From contig NZ_CP107009.1 of assembly GCF_025725665.1 (NCBI RefSeq), forward strand, positions 3,658,001-3,722,000: DNA of 64,000 nt, in the 5' to 3' direction. This stretch comes from Halomonas sp. LR3S48. Lineage in GTDB: Bacteria; Pseudomonadota; Gammaproteobacteria; Pseudomonadales; Halomonadaceae. The stretch's first letter is position 1, and every line of letters starts with the position of its first letter. The notes under the pieces were generated by a model. The model worked only from the letters and a program-made list of their open reading frames with translations, had not been told where the DNA came from and did not search any database. The position numbers and the translations under genes are program-made. Below, one piece after another: positions 9,113 to 16,070 of the stretch.

Positions 9113-9640
9113 ATGAACGACAAGATACTGGCGCCCCGCCCCAGCACGCTCGACCGCGACGACTTCGTGGCAAGCTTCGGCGACATCTACGAGCATTCGC
9201 CCTGGGTGGCCGAACTGACCTGGGAGCAGGGCCTGAAGGACGTGCACGACACGCCGGCCGGCCTCGCCGATGCCATGGGCCAGACGCTGCGCAGCGCCAC
9301 GCCGGAACGCCAGCTCGAGGTGATTCGCGCCCACCCCGACCTGGCCGGCAAGGCCGCCATCGCTGGCGAATTGACCGACGATTCCACTCGCGAGCAGGCC
9401 GGCGCCGGGCTCGACCAGTGCACGCCCGAGGAGATGGCCCGCTTCGAGCGCCTTAATGGGGCCTACAAGGAGAAGTTCGGCTTTCCTTTCATCATGGCCG
9501 TGAAGGGCAGCGACCGGCACGCCATTCTCGCCGCCTTCGAGACGCGCCTGGAAAACTCCCCCGAAGAGGAGCGTCGCACCGCCATCGAGCAGATCAACCG
9601 CATCGCTCGCTTCCGCCTGGAAGACCGCGCCCAGCCCTGA
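9113..9640 (+). CDS. uraD: OHCU decarboxylase
   Basis: The 175-residue protein has the OHCU decarboxylase hallmarks: the catalytic histidine in RAHPDLAGKAAIAGELT, the QAGAGLD loop and the FGFPFIMAVKG block. It converts 2-oxo-4-hydroxy-4-carboxy-5-ureidoimidazoline to (S)-allantoin, completing urate to allantoin with PuuD and UraH. AAGGAGAACAGG precedes the ATG at 9113. A much longer open frame begins at 8492 but reads through the operator and antisense to uraH, so it is not the true start. Confidence 0.95.
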   Translation: MNDKILAPRPSTLDRDDFVASFGDIYEHSPWVAELTWEQGLKDVHDTPAGLADAMGQTLRSATPERQLEVIRAHPDLAGKAAIAGELTDDSTREQAGAGLDQCTPEEMARFERLNGAYKEKFGFPFIMAVKGSDRHAILAAFETRLENSPEEERRTAIEQINRIARFRLEDRAQP

Positions 9641-9657
9641 ACCACACTGCGACTCAT

Positions 9658-9696
9658 GCAACGACCCGCAGCGCGATGAGCGCCGCGGGTCGTTGC
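9658..9696. terminator. Bidirectional hairpin between uraD and uacT
   Basis: A perfect 12-bp inverted repeat, GCAACGACCCGC (9658-9669) / GCGGGTCGTTGC (9685-9696), lies between convergent genes. There is no strong T-tract, so its efficiency is uncertain. Confidence 0.6.
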
Positions 9697-9713
9697 GTTC
9701 CGGGTTCGACGGG

Positions 9714-11141
9714 TCACGCCGAGGGACGATGGTGTCGACCCTGCCCCGCCTCCTTCAATGGATGACCGCTTGTGGGGCTGGCGCTGCTGGTATCCGCACG
9801 CGCCATGGCTTCTCGCTCCCTGGCCTCGTCCTCAAGGGTAACGTTCGGCAGCAGCAGGTTGAGCACGAAGGCGGTAATGGCAGCCACGACGATGGGTGCG
9901 CCGCCTACCAGGTTCTGCAACCACTCGGGAAAACGCTCGATCGCCGCCGGCACCTCGGCAATACCCAGACTGAGCGCCAGCGCCAGGCCTACGATGGTCA
10001 TGTTGCGGGCGGAGAGCTCATCCTTGATCAGTAGCTTGATGCCGGTCATGGTGATCATGCCGAACACCGTGATGGTGGCCCCGCCGAGCACCGGATAGGG
10101 AATGGTGGTCATGATCGCGCCGAACTTGGGACTGAACCCTGCCAGCAGCATGAAGCCACCGGCCAGCGCCAGCACGAAGCGACTGATCACCTTGGTCATG
10201 GCCACGATGCCCACGTTCTGACTGAAGGTGGAGGTGGGCAGAGCTCCGAAGAAGGCGCTCGCCATCGTGGTCAGGCCGTTACCCAGCAGGCCGCCGGTCA
10301 GCTCCGGCGTCTTCAGCTCGCGATTCATGCCGCCCACGGTGGTCGCCGACAGGTCGCCGATGGTCTGCACCGAATTGATCACGCAGATGACCACCATGGC
10401 GACGATGGCCGAAGCATGGAACTCCATGGCGAAGGGCATGACCTGGGGTACCGACACCCAACTGGCCTGGGCTACCGAAGCAAAATCTACCATGCCCAGC
10501 GTCAGCGACAGCCCGTAGCCGACGAGGATGCCGACGATGATCGCCGAGAGCTTGATGACGCCCTTGCCGAACTGAGATGCAAGAAGCACGGTGGCCAGCG
10601 TTACCAGGCCCACGATCCAGTTCTGAGGATCGCCGAAATCGGGGGCGTCGACGTTGCCACTGCCGGCCATGTAACGCACCGCGATATCGTAGAGTGACAG
10701 GCCGATGACCAGCACCACCGTACCCGCCACTACCGGCGGAAAGAGGTGGCGGATGTACTGAATGAAATAACCCACCACCATCATGGTGATGCCGCCGATC
10801 AGTTGGGCGCCGAGGATTCCCTCGATGCCATACTGCGCACCCACCGCGATCAATGTCGGCACGTAGGCAAAACCCACACCGAAGATCGCCGGCAGCCGTG
10901 CGCCAAATTTCCATACCCCGTAGAGATGGAACAGCGTGCAGACCCCCGAGGCCAGCACCGCGACCTGAATCAGTAAAAGCTTTTCTTCCGGCGTAGCGCC
11001 CACCACGCCAGCGATGATGATCGGAGGCGTGATGACACCGGCGATCATGGCCAGCACATGCTGTAGCGACAGAGGCAATGCCTTCGCCAGTGAGGGCCGG
11101 CCATGGAAGTCGAATATCGAAGTGTTCTGAATCTTTCGCAT
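9714..11141 (-). CDS. uacT: NCS2-family urate/xanthine permease
   Basis: A 475-residue protein with about 14 membrane segments. The NCS2 signature is present as QNVGIVAMTK, with GGMNRELKTPELTGGLLGNG ahead of it. It is a proton symporter that imports urate and/or xanthine, and beside puuD/uraH/uraD urate is the natural substrate. I chose MRKIQNTS at 11141 (GGATGG upstream); longer frames to 11354 would overlap two operator boxes. A TGTATACG box lies 28 bp before the start. UacT and XanQ-type proteins are hard to separate by eye. Confidence 0.85.
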   Translation of the reverse strand: MRKIQNTSIFDFHGRPSLAKALPLSLQHVLAMIAGVITPPIIIAGVVGATPEEKLLLIQVAVLASGVCTLFHLYGVWKFGARLPAIFGVGFAYVPTLIAVGAQYGIEGILGAQLIGGITMMVVGYFIQYIRHLFPPVVAGTVVLVIGLSLYDIAVRYMAGSGNVDAPDFGDPQNWIVGLVTLATVLLASQFGKGVIKLSAIIVGILVGYGLSLTLGMVDFASVAQASWVSVPQVMPFAMEFHASAIVAMVVICVINSVQTIGDLSATTVGGMNRELKTPELTGGLLGNGLTTMASAFFGALPTSTFSQNVGIVAMTKVISRFVLALAGGFMLLAGFSPKFGAIMTTIPYPVLGGATITVFGMITMTGIKLLIKDELSARNMTIVGLALALSLGIAEVPAAIERFPEWLQNLVGGAPIVVAAITAFVLNLLLPNVTLEDEAREREAMARADTSSASPTSGHPLKEAGQGRHHRPSA

Positions 11142-11168
11142 GGATCCATCCAGTCGTTGTTGTGTTTC

Positions 11169-11176
11169 TGTATACG
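11169..11176. promoter_or_regulatory. Operator box TGTATACG upstream of uacT
   Basis: The same one-base variant as the box at 7053, so close to the uacT start that bound repressor should block transcription. Confidence 0.58.
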
Positions 11177-11332
11177 GAAAGCCAGGGTGCCGTTGTTTGT
11201 TTGAATTGCGGCCAAGAGGCTTTCCGCATACATGCCAAGCTGTCAGCGCCTGCTGCGACTCGTATTTCCTGTCCGATTGGTCAAAAATGTACTTCAAATC
11301 GCACCATAATAGGCGACAGTACATTAATTTAT

Positions 11333-11340
11333 TGTATACA
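11333..11340. promoter_or_regulatory. Operator box TGTATACA
   Basis: A perfect box in context TTGTATACAG, about 190 bp from uacT and 120 bp from the phosphoribosyltransferase start. It may serve either gene. Confidence 0.62.
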
Positions 11341-11460
11341 GAAATTATTTCCACCTCTTTCTCCCGCTTTTCCCGATCCTGCCGTCCGGTACCGCCTCTC
11401 TCACAAGAAAGGTCCGGCTACACTGGGAGAAGTTCGAGAGCGGAGGAGAAGGAGAGCGAC

Positions 11461-12072
11461 ATGTTTCGTGATCGACTGGACGCGGCAGAACTGCTTGCCG
11501 AGCGTCTTTCCCACCTGAAGGATTCCAATCCGCTGGTGCTGGCCATACCCCGCGGCGGGGTGCCCATGGGACGCTACCTGGCCGATGCCCTCGACGGGGA
11601 ACTCGATGTGGTGCTGGTACGCAAGATACGTGCCCCGGGGAACCCCGAGTTTGCCATCGGCGCCATCAGCGAGGACGGCACCATGAAGCTCGACGAGGCC
11701 GCGTCGCATTTCTCGAGAGAGGCGGTGGAGCGCGAGGCTGAGCAGCAGTGCAAGCTGCTCGAGCAGAGACGCCAACGCTATAGCCCCGTCCGCCCGCCGA
11801 TTCCGCCCGAGGGCCGCGTGGTAGTGATCGTCGATGACGGCAGCGCCACCGGCGCCACCATGGAAGCCGCGCTGAAGACCCTGAGGGGGCGCGCCAAACG
11901 CCTGGTCGCCGCACTGGGGGTGGCTTCGCCCAGCGCCGTCGCCCGGCTGGAGGAGATCGCCGACGAAGTCGTCTGCCTGGATGTCCCGCAGCGTTTCATG
12001 GCGGTCGGCCAGTTCTACGCCGACTTCGGCCAGGTCGAGGAAGACGAGGTGATGGAGCTACTCGAAAACTGA
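11461..12072 (+). CDS. Predicted phosphoribosyltransferase (COG1926 type)
   Basis: A 203-residue protein with the type I phosphoribosyltransferase PRPP loop VVVIVDDGSATGATM near residues 120-135. The family blocks LAIPRGGVPMG and KIRAPGNPEFAIGAI are also present. The base or acceptor is not known for this family. A strong GAGGAGAAGGAG sequence precedes the ATG. It is divergent from the urate permease and shares a promoter gap with ureide operators, so a role in salvaging the imported purine is an attractive but unproven idea. A strong hairpin terminator follows. Confidence 0.8.
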   Translation: MFRDRLDAAELLAERLSHLKDSNPLVLAIPRGGVPMGRYLADALDGELDVVLVRKIRAPGNPEFAIGAISEDGTMKLDEAASHFSREAVEREAEQQCKLLEQRRQRYSPVRPPIPPEGRVVVIVDDGSATGATMEAALKTLRGRAKRLVAALGVASPSAVARLEEIADEVVCLDVPQRFMAVGQFYADFGQVEEDEVMELLEN

Positions 12073-12089
12073 TTGAGCCGGCAAAGGAA

Positions 12090-12121
12090 AAGGCCGCCAC
12101 CCTCGCGGGTAGCGGCCTTCT
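12090..12121. terminator. Strong bidirectional terminator
   Basis: The stem AGGCCGC-C-ACCC / GGGT-A-GCGGCCT has a four-base loop. It sits between the convergent phosphoribosyltransferase and phasin genes, with A-rich and T/C-rich flanks. Confidence 0.8.
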
Positions 12122-12143
12122 CGTGCCTAGCGCAGGCTGCGAC

Positions 12144-12497
12144 TTACTTGGTCGCGGCGCTGGCAGCCTTGACGTTCTGCTCGGCCAGTTGCTGACCCTT
12201 CTGCATGAACTCCTGGCTCAGGTCGACGACCTTCTTGGTGTCGCCCTGCAGACGCTCGCCAAGTTCCTTGGCGGCTTTTTGCTGGGTCTCGAAGACCTGC
12301 TTGAGGCCCTCGGAGTCCTTGACGTCGACCCATGCGCGGGCCTGGGTCAGGCTCAGGTCGGAGTAGCTGCGGAAGGCTTCCAACTGTGCCGACAGCAGCT
12401 TCTCGTAATATTCCAGGGTCAGCGAGCCATAGGCACGCGCCGGGGCGAAGAACAGGCTTTCCAACTGCTGGGTTGCCTTATCTTGAGTCTTGCTCAT
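12144..12497 (-). CDS. phaP: Phasin family protein (PHA granule-associated)
   Basis: A 117-residue, charged, helical protein without a signal peptide. It has the phasin pattern of amphipathic helices (YYEKLLSAQLEAFRSYSDLSLTQARAWVDVKD, split here only by description) and an Ala/Lys-rich tail. Phasins coat polyhydroxyalkanoate granules and stabilise them, which fits a PHB-storing halomonad. An excellent AGGAGGTG ribosome-binding site suggests high expression. The upstream DNA carries TTGCAAC-type repeats that look like a PhaR-style operator. The symbol is by family, not by orthology proof. Confidence 0.8.
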   Translation of the reverse strand: MSKTQDKATQQLESLFFAPARAYGSLTLEYYEKLLSAQLEAFRSYSDLSLTQARAWVDVKDSEGLKQVFETQQKAAKELGERLQGDTKKVVDLSQEFMQKGQQLAEQNVKAASAATK

Positions 12498-12510
12498 GGA
12501 ACACCTCCTA

Positions 12511-12600
12511 CGTTGCGTTGCCAAGGCAGGAATGCGCCTTGTTGCAATGCAACATAGCAGCTCGATTTCCGCGCTGCAACATTTTTTATTGCAACGCAGC
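12511..12600. promoter_or_regulatory. Phasin promoter with TTGCAA/TGCAAC repeats
   Basis: The perfect inverted repeat GTTGCA-A-TGCAAC lies at 12541-12553. A second structure at 12573-12600 has outer arms GCTGC/GCAGC and two TGCAAC direct repeats around an A/T block. Family knowledge: PhaR autorepressors of PHA loci bind TGC/GCA-rich dyads. A PhaR role here is inference. Confidence 0.5.
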
Positions 12601-12624
12601 ATGCGGGTTCTCCCTTGCCCCGAC

Positions 12625-13332
12625 TCAGCGGTAGCTCCCCTGGAGATCGGTAATTCGCATCGCCCTTCGCCCCAGCCCGTCATGCAGGTCGAGCATGCGC
12701 TCGACCCAGCCATGGACCGGGTCGGCGTTGGACACCAGATCGGCGGTGGAGACCACTCTCGCCCACATGAAACCGCCGAACACGATGTAGTCGGCCGCCG
12801 CCGGAGCGTCACCGTCGAGGAAGTCGCTCTCCTGCAATTGCCCACGCAGAGGTGCCAGCGCAGCGTCGAGCTGAGCCAGCCCTTTGGCCGGAGAGTGGAA
12901 TTCCTCCAGGGTTCTGCCGAAGCGCTTCTCGCGGGTCTCGCGGAAGTAGCCACGATCCTTGGGATCGATGGCGTTGAGCAGGTCCATGATGATGGTGCGC
13001 ATCATGGCCGGATGCAGGGCACGCTCGGCGTAGTGCTTGAAGAAGCGGGCCCGAGCCTCGGCCACCCCTTCGCCCAGCAAGGGCGCCTCGGGGTAAGCAC
13101 GGTCCAGATAGCGCAGGATCGCGTAGCTGTCGGTGACCGTCTCCTCGCCATCGACCAGTACCGGCACCTTGTCGTAGTCGGCAAAGGCCAGTGCTGCCTT
13201 GTCGGTGAAGTGCCAGGCGCGCGTCTCGACTTCGAGCCCCTTGTGGGCCAACGCGTAACGAACGCGCCAGCAGTAGGGCGAGAAACGCAATTCTTCGTCG
13301 ATGCCGCAGAGATCGAAGAGAACCCTTGCCAT
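12625..13332 (-). CDS. Glutathione S-transferase-like protein
   Basis: A 235-residue cytosolic protein. It has an N-terminal thioredoxin-fold GST domain (FSPYCWRVRYALAHKGLEVE, then KVPVLVDG and TDSYAILRYLD) and an all-helical C-terminal domain ending near ADYIVFGGFMWARVVS. The YC pair in the first helix could provide the catalytic thiol or hydroxyl. The substrate cannot be told from sequence. CAGGAGGC precedes the ATG. It stands alone between phasin and the LctP permease, with no obvious operon partner. Confidence 0.82.
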   Translation of the reverse strand: MARVLFDLCGIDEELRFSPYCWRVRYALAHKGLEVETRAWHFTDKAALAFADYDKVPVLVDGEETVTDSYAILRYLDRAYPEAPLLGEGVAEARARFFKHYAERALHPAMMRTIIMDLLNAIDPKDRGYFRETREKRFGRTLEEFHSPAKGLAQLDAALAPLRGQLQESDFLDGDAPAAADYIVFGGFMWARVVSTADLVSNADPVHGWVERMLDLHDGLGRRAMRITDLQGSYR

Positions 13333-13551
13333 GACGCCTCCTGGTGAAAGTCATTTTGTCGTCACCGGATAGTGCCAGCCTTCCGGTGGGATGCCAACCA
13401 GGCCGTACCCGGCTACTCCTCAGAGAAAAACCTGTCCATTAGTCTAATAACGAATGGCCTCCGAGGGCCGTAAAACTCTCTCGCTCGCCCCGCATCTTTT
13501 TTAAATTCAATGCGATAAACGAGATCAATCAGCCTGGAACCCAGAAATCAT

Positions 13552-13566
13552 ATTGGTAAGACCAAT
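13552..13566. promoter_or_regulatory. FadR/GntR-type operator ATTGGT-AAG-ACCAAT
   Basis: A perfect 6+3+6 palindrome 125 bp upstream of the LctP start. It lies in a 358-bp gap (13333-13690) that otherwise holds no gene. It matches the general FadR-subfamily pattern TNGTNNNACNA known for LldR, PdhR and GlcC sites, and resembles the glcD-upstream site at 27729. Confidence 0.65.
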
Positions 13567-13690
13567 TACCCAAGGATGGCAACTTCCGTTCGCACTTCGT
13601 ATCGTTGCCTCCGCTATCGGCAACTGTTCCACCTGCCTGCCGATGACTTGGCCTGCCGGCCCCAAACAAGGAGACATCCGAGGAAACGTC

Positions 13691-15394
13691 ATGACGGACA
13701 CGACCCTAGCGCTACTCGCCTTCACGCCGCTGATACTGGCCGGCGTGCTGCTGATCGGTTTTCGTATGGCTGCCCGAACCGCCATGCCTATCGTTTTCGT
13801 GGTCACGGCCCTGATCGGGCTGTTCGCCTGGGAAATGAGCTTCAACCGTGTGCTTGCCTCCACCTTCCAGGGGCTGATCCTGACTGTCTCGATCCTGTGG
13901 ATCATCTTCGGCGCGATTCTGCTGCTCAATACGCTGAAGCACTCCGGCGGTATCGCGGCCATCCGCAACGGCTTCTCGGGCATCAGCCCCGACCGCCGCG
14001 TACAGGCGCTGATCGTTGCCTGGCTGTTCGGCTGCTTCATCGAGGGCGCTTCGGGCTTCGGTACACCCGCCGCCGTGGCCGCACCGCTGATGGTCGCACT
14101 CGGCTTCCCGGCTCTCTCCGCCGTGGTGGTGGGCATGATGATCCAGTCCACGCCTGTCTCTTTCGGTGCTGTGGGCACGCCGATCGTGGTCGGCGTCACC
14201 GGTGGCGTCAACGCCAGCGCCATCACCGAGCAGCTCGAAGCCGGCGGCTACACCTGGCTCGAGTACTTCCGCCTGATCGCGGCGGAAGTCGCCATTGTGC
14301 ACGGCATCGTCGGCACCCTGATGCCGCTGATCATGGTGGTGATCATGGTGCGCTTCTTCGGCGCCAACCGCTCCTGGAAAGAAGGTCTCTCCATTGCGCC
14401 CTTCGCCATCTTCACTGGCGTAGCCTTCGTGGTTCCCTACATGCTGGCCGGCGTACTGCTGGGGCCGGAGTTCCCGTCGATGATCGGCGCCATGGTAGGG
14501 CTTGCCATCGTCGTGCCGGCGGCGCGGCGCGGCTTCCTGCTGCCCAAGGATACCTGGGACTTCCCCGAACGCAGCGCCTGGCCGGCCGGCTGGATCGGCA
14601 AGATCGAGATCAAGATCGACGACATCGCCGGCAAGACGCCCCTCTCCACCTGGATGGGTTGGCTGCCCTACGTGCTGCTGGCCCTGTTCCTGGTGGCCTC
14701 GCGCGTCATCGACCCGCTGCGCGAGGCGCTCAACGCCTTCGCCTTCGGCTGGAGCAACATTCTCGGCGAAACGGGTGTCTCCGGCAGCATCGCCCCGCTC
14801 TACCTGCCGGGCGGCATCCTGCTGATGGTGGTGCTGGTCACCGCCGTGCTGCATCGCATGCGCCTGGGCGAACTCAGGGCGGCCTTCGGAGAATCCTCGC
14901 GCACCCTGCTCGGCGCCGGTTTCGTGCTCATCTTCACCATCCCCATGGTGCGGATCCTGATCAACTCCGGTGTCAATGCCGCCGACCTGGTATCGATGCC
15001 GGTGGCCATGGCCCAGTTCGTGGCCGACAGCGTGGGCGACGTCTATCCCTTCTTCGCTCCCGCCGTAGGGGCCTTGGGTGCCTTCATCGCCGGCTCGAAT
15101 ACCGTGTCGAACCTGATGCTGGCCGAGTTCCAGTTCAACGTGGCCGGCGCGCTGGGTGTCTCCACCGCGATGATGGTCGCGCTGCAGGCCGTCGGCGCCG
15201 CGGCGGGCAACATGATCGCCATCCACAACGTGGTTGCGGCCTCGGCCACCGTCGGCCTGCTGGGCCGAGAGGGCGAGACCATCCGCAAGACGATCCTGCC
15301 GACGCTCTACTACCTGATCTTCACCGGTCTGATCGGCCTGATCGCCTTCTATGTCCTCGGGGTATCGGATCCGCTGATGCAAGCCGGCGGCTGA
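13691..15394 (+). CDS. L-lactate / glycolate permease, LctP family
   Basis: A 567-residue protein with 12-14 membrane spans. It has the LctP family blocks WLFGCFIEGASGFGTPAAVAAP (described, not unique), MMIQSTPVSFGAVGTP and the late AGSNTVSNLMLAEFQF. It imports lactate or glycolate with protons. The ATG at 13691 follows AAGGAGACATCCGAGG; an upstream ATG at 13553 lies inside the operator. LldP and GlcA are close paralogues, and the glc operon in this window has no glcA, so glycolate is as plausible as lactate. The nearby FAD/Fe-S 2-hydroxyacid dehydrogenase supports a hydroxyacid substrate. Confidence 0.88.
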   Translation: MTDTTLALLAFTPLILAGVLLIGFRMAARTAMPIVFVVTALIGLFAWEMSFNRVLASTFQGLILTVSILWIIFGAILLLNTLKHSGGIAAIRNGFSGISPDRRVQALIVAWLFGCFIEGASGFGTPAAVAAPLMVALGFPALSAVVVGMMIQSTPVSFGAVGTPIVVGVTGGVNASAITEQLEAGGYTWLEYFRLIAAEVAIVHGIVGTLMPLIMVVIMVRFFGANRSWKEGLSIAPFAIFTGVAFVVPYMLAGVLLGPEFPSMIGAMVGLAIVVPAARRGFLLPKDTWDFPERSAWPAGWIGKIEIKIDDIAGKTPLSTWMGWLPYVLLALFLVASRVIDPLREALNAFAFGWSNILGETGVSGSIAPLYLPGGILLMVVLVTAVLHRMRLGELRAAFGESSRTLLGAGFVLIFTIPMVRILINSGVNAADLVSMPVAMAQFVADSVGDVYPFFAPAVGALGAFIAGSNTVSNLMLAEFQFNVAGALGVSTAMMVALQAVGAAAGNMIAIHNVVAASATVGLLGREGETIRKTILPTLYYLIFTGLIGLIAFYVLGVSDPLMQAGG

Positions 15395-15412
15395 CAAACC
15401 CGTATCAAACAC

Positions 15413-15446
15413 GAGCCCCGCGTCCTTATGGATGCGGGGCTCTTTC
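15413..15446. terminator. Hairpin terminator after the LctP permease
   Basis: A 9-bp stem GAGCCCCGC (15413-15421) / GCGGGGCTC (15434-15442), followed by TTT, lies between convergent genes. Confidence 0.8.
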
Positions 15447-15460
15447 GTGTTCTGCCAAGC

Positions 15461-15985
15461 TCAATCGATGCGCTTGAGTTCGCGTGCATGCCGGCTGCCG
15501 CGCTCGACGTAGCCCGAGGCATTCTTCGCCATCCCTTCGACCGCCTCGGCCGAAAGCTCTCGGATCACTTTGGCCGGCGCACCGACGATCAGCGAGTTGT
15601 CGGGAAAGGTTGCCCCTTCCTTGACCACCGCCCCGGCAGCCACGAGGCTATTTTTGCCAATAACGGCGCCGTTGAGGATCACTGCCTGGATGCCGATCAA
15701 GCTGCCGTCCCCGACGGTGCAGCCATGCAGCATCGCCTGGTGTCCCACGGTCACGTCATTGCCCACCTTGAGTGGGAAACCGGGATCGGCGTGAAGCACA
15801 GCACCGTCCTGGATATTGCTGCGTTCACCGACCTCGAGGTGGTCGGTATCGCCGCGCAGCACCGCCTGGTACCACACGCTGGCCTGTCGCTTGAGCGTCA
15901 CCTGACCGATCACGTCGGCGGTTTCGGCCACGTAGACTTCCTCGCCTATCTGCGGCCGATGCTCGCCATACTGGTAGATTGCCAT
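15461..15985 (-). CDS. Gamma carbonic anhydrase-like hexapeptide-repeat protein
   Basis: A 174-residue left-handed beta-helix protein with repeated hexapeptides (ADVIGQVTL, NIQDGAVLHAD, VTVGHQAMLHGC, SLIGIQAVILNGA). The metal-ligand histidines are in place (VLHAD, VGHQAMLHG). It belongs to the YrdA/CaiE/PaaY group. Some members are zinc-dependent CO2 hydratases and others (PaaY) are thioesterases for stalled CoA intermediates. It is the last gene of the TRAP/CoA-transferase operon, 85 bp after the FAD/Fe-S gene. That context favours a CoA-ester housekeeping role like PaaY or CaiE, by inference only. Confidence 0.82.
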   Translation of the reverse strand: MAIYQYGEHRPQIGEEVYVAETADVIGQVTLKRQASVWYQAVLRGDTDHLEVGERSNIQDGAVLHADPGFPLKVGNDVTVGHQAMLHGCTVGDGSLIGIQAVILNGAVIGKNSLVAAGAVVKEGATFPDNSLIVGAPAKVIRELSAEAVEGMAKNASGYVERGSRHARELKRID

Positions 15986-16070
15986 TGCTTTCCCTCATTC
16001 CGGTTCGTGCTACAGCCATACTAGACGGCGCGCATGACGAAACCACCCTGCACAAGGATGCTCACCTCCC

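Larger units (their letters stand above)
11142..11460. promoter_or_regulatory. Divergent uacT / phosphoribosyltransferase control region
   Basis: A 319-bp AT-rich gap without a gene. It holds two operator boxes (11169-11176 and 11333-11340), and so probably two back-to-back promoters under the ureide GntR protein. Confidence 0.65.

Noticed and set aside
13712..15412. 566-residue minus-strand frame antisense to the LctP permease
   Set aside because: Very His/Gly/Asp-rich composition typical of antisense translation of a membrane-protein gene, with no motif.
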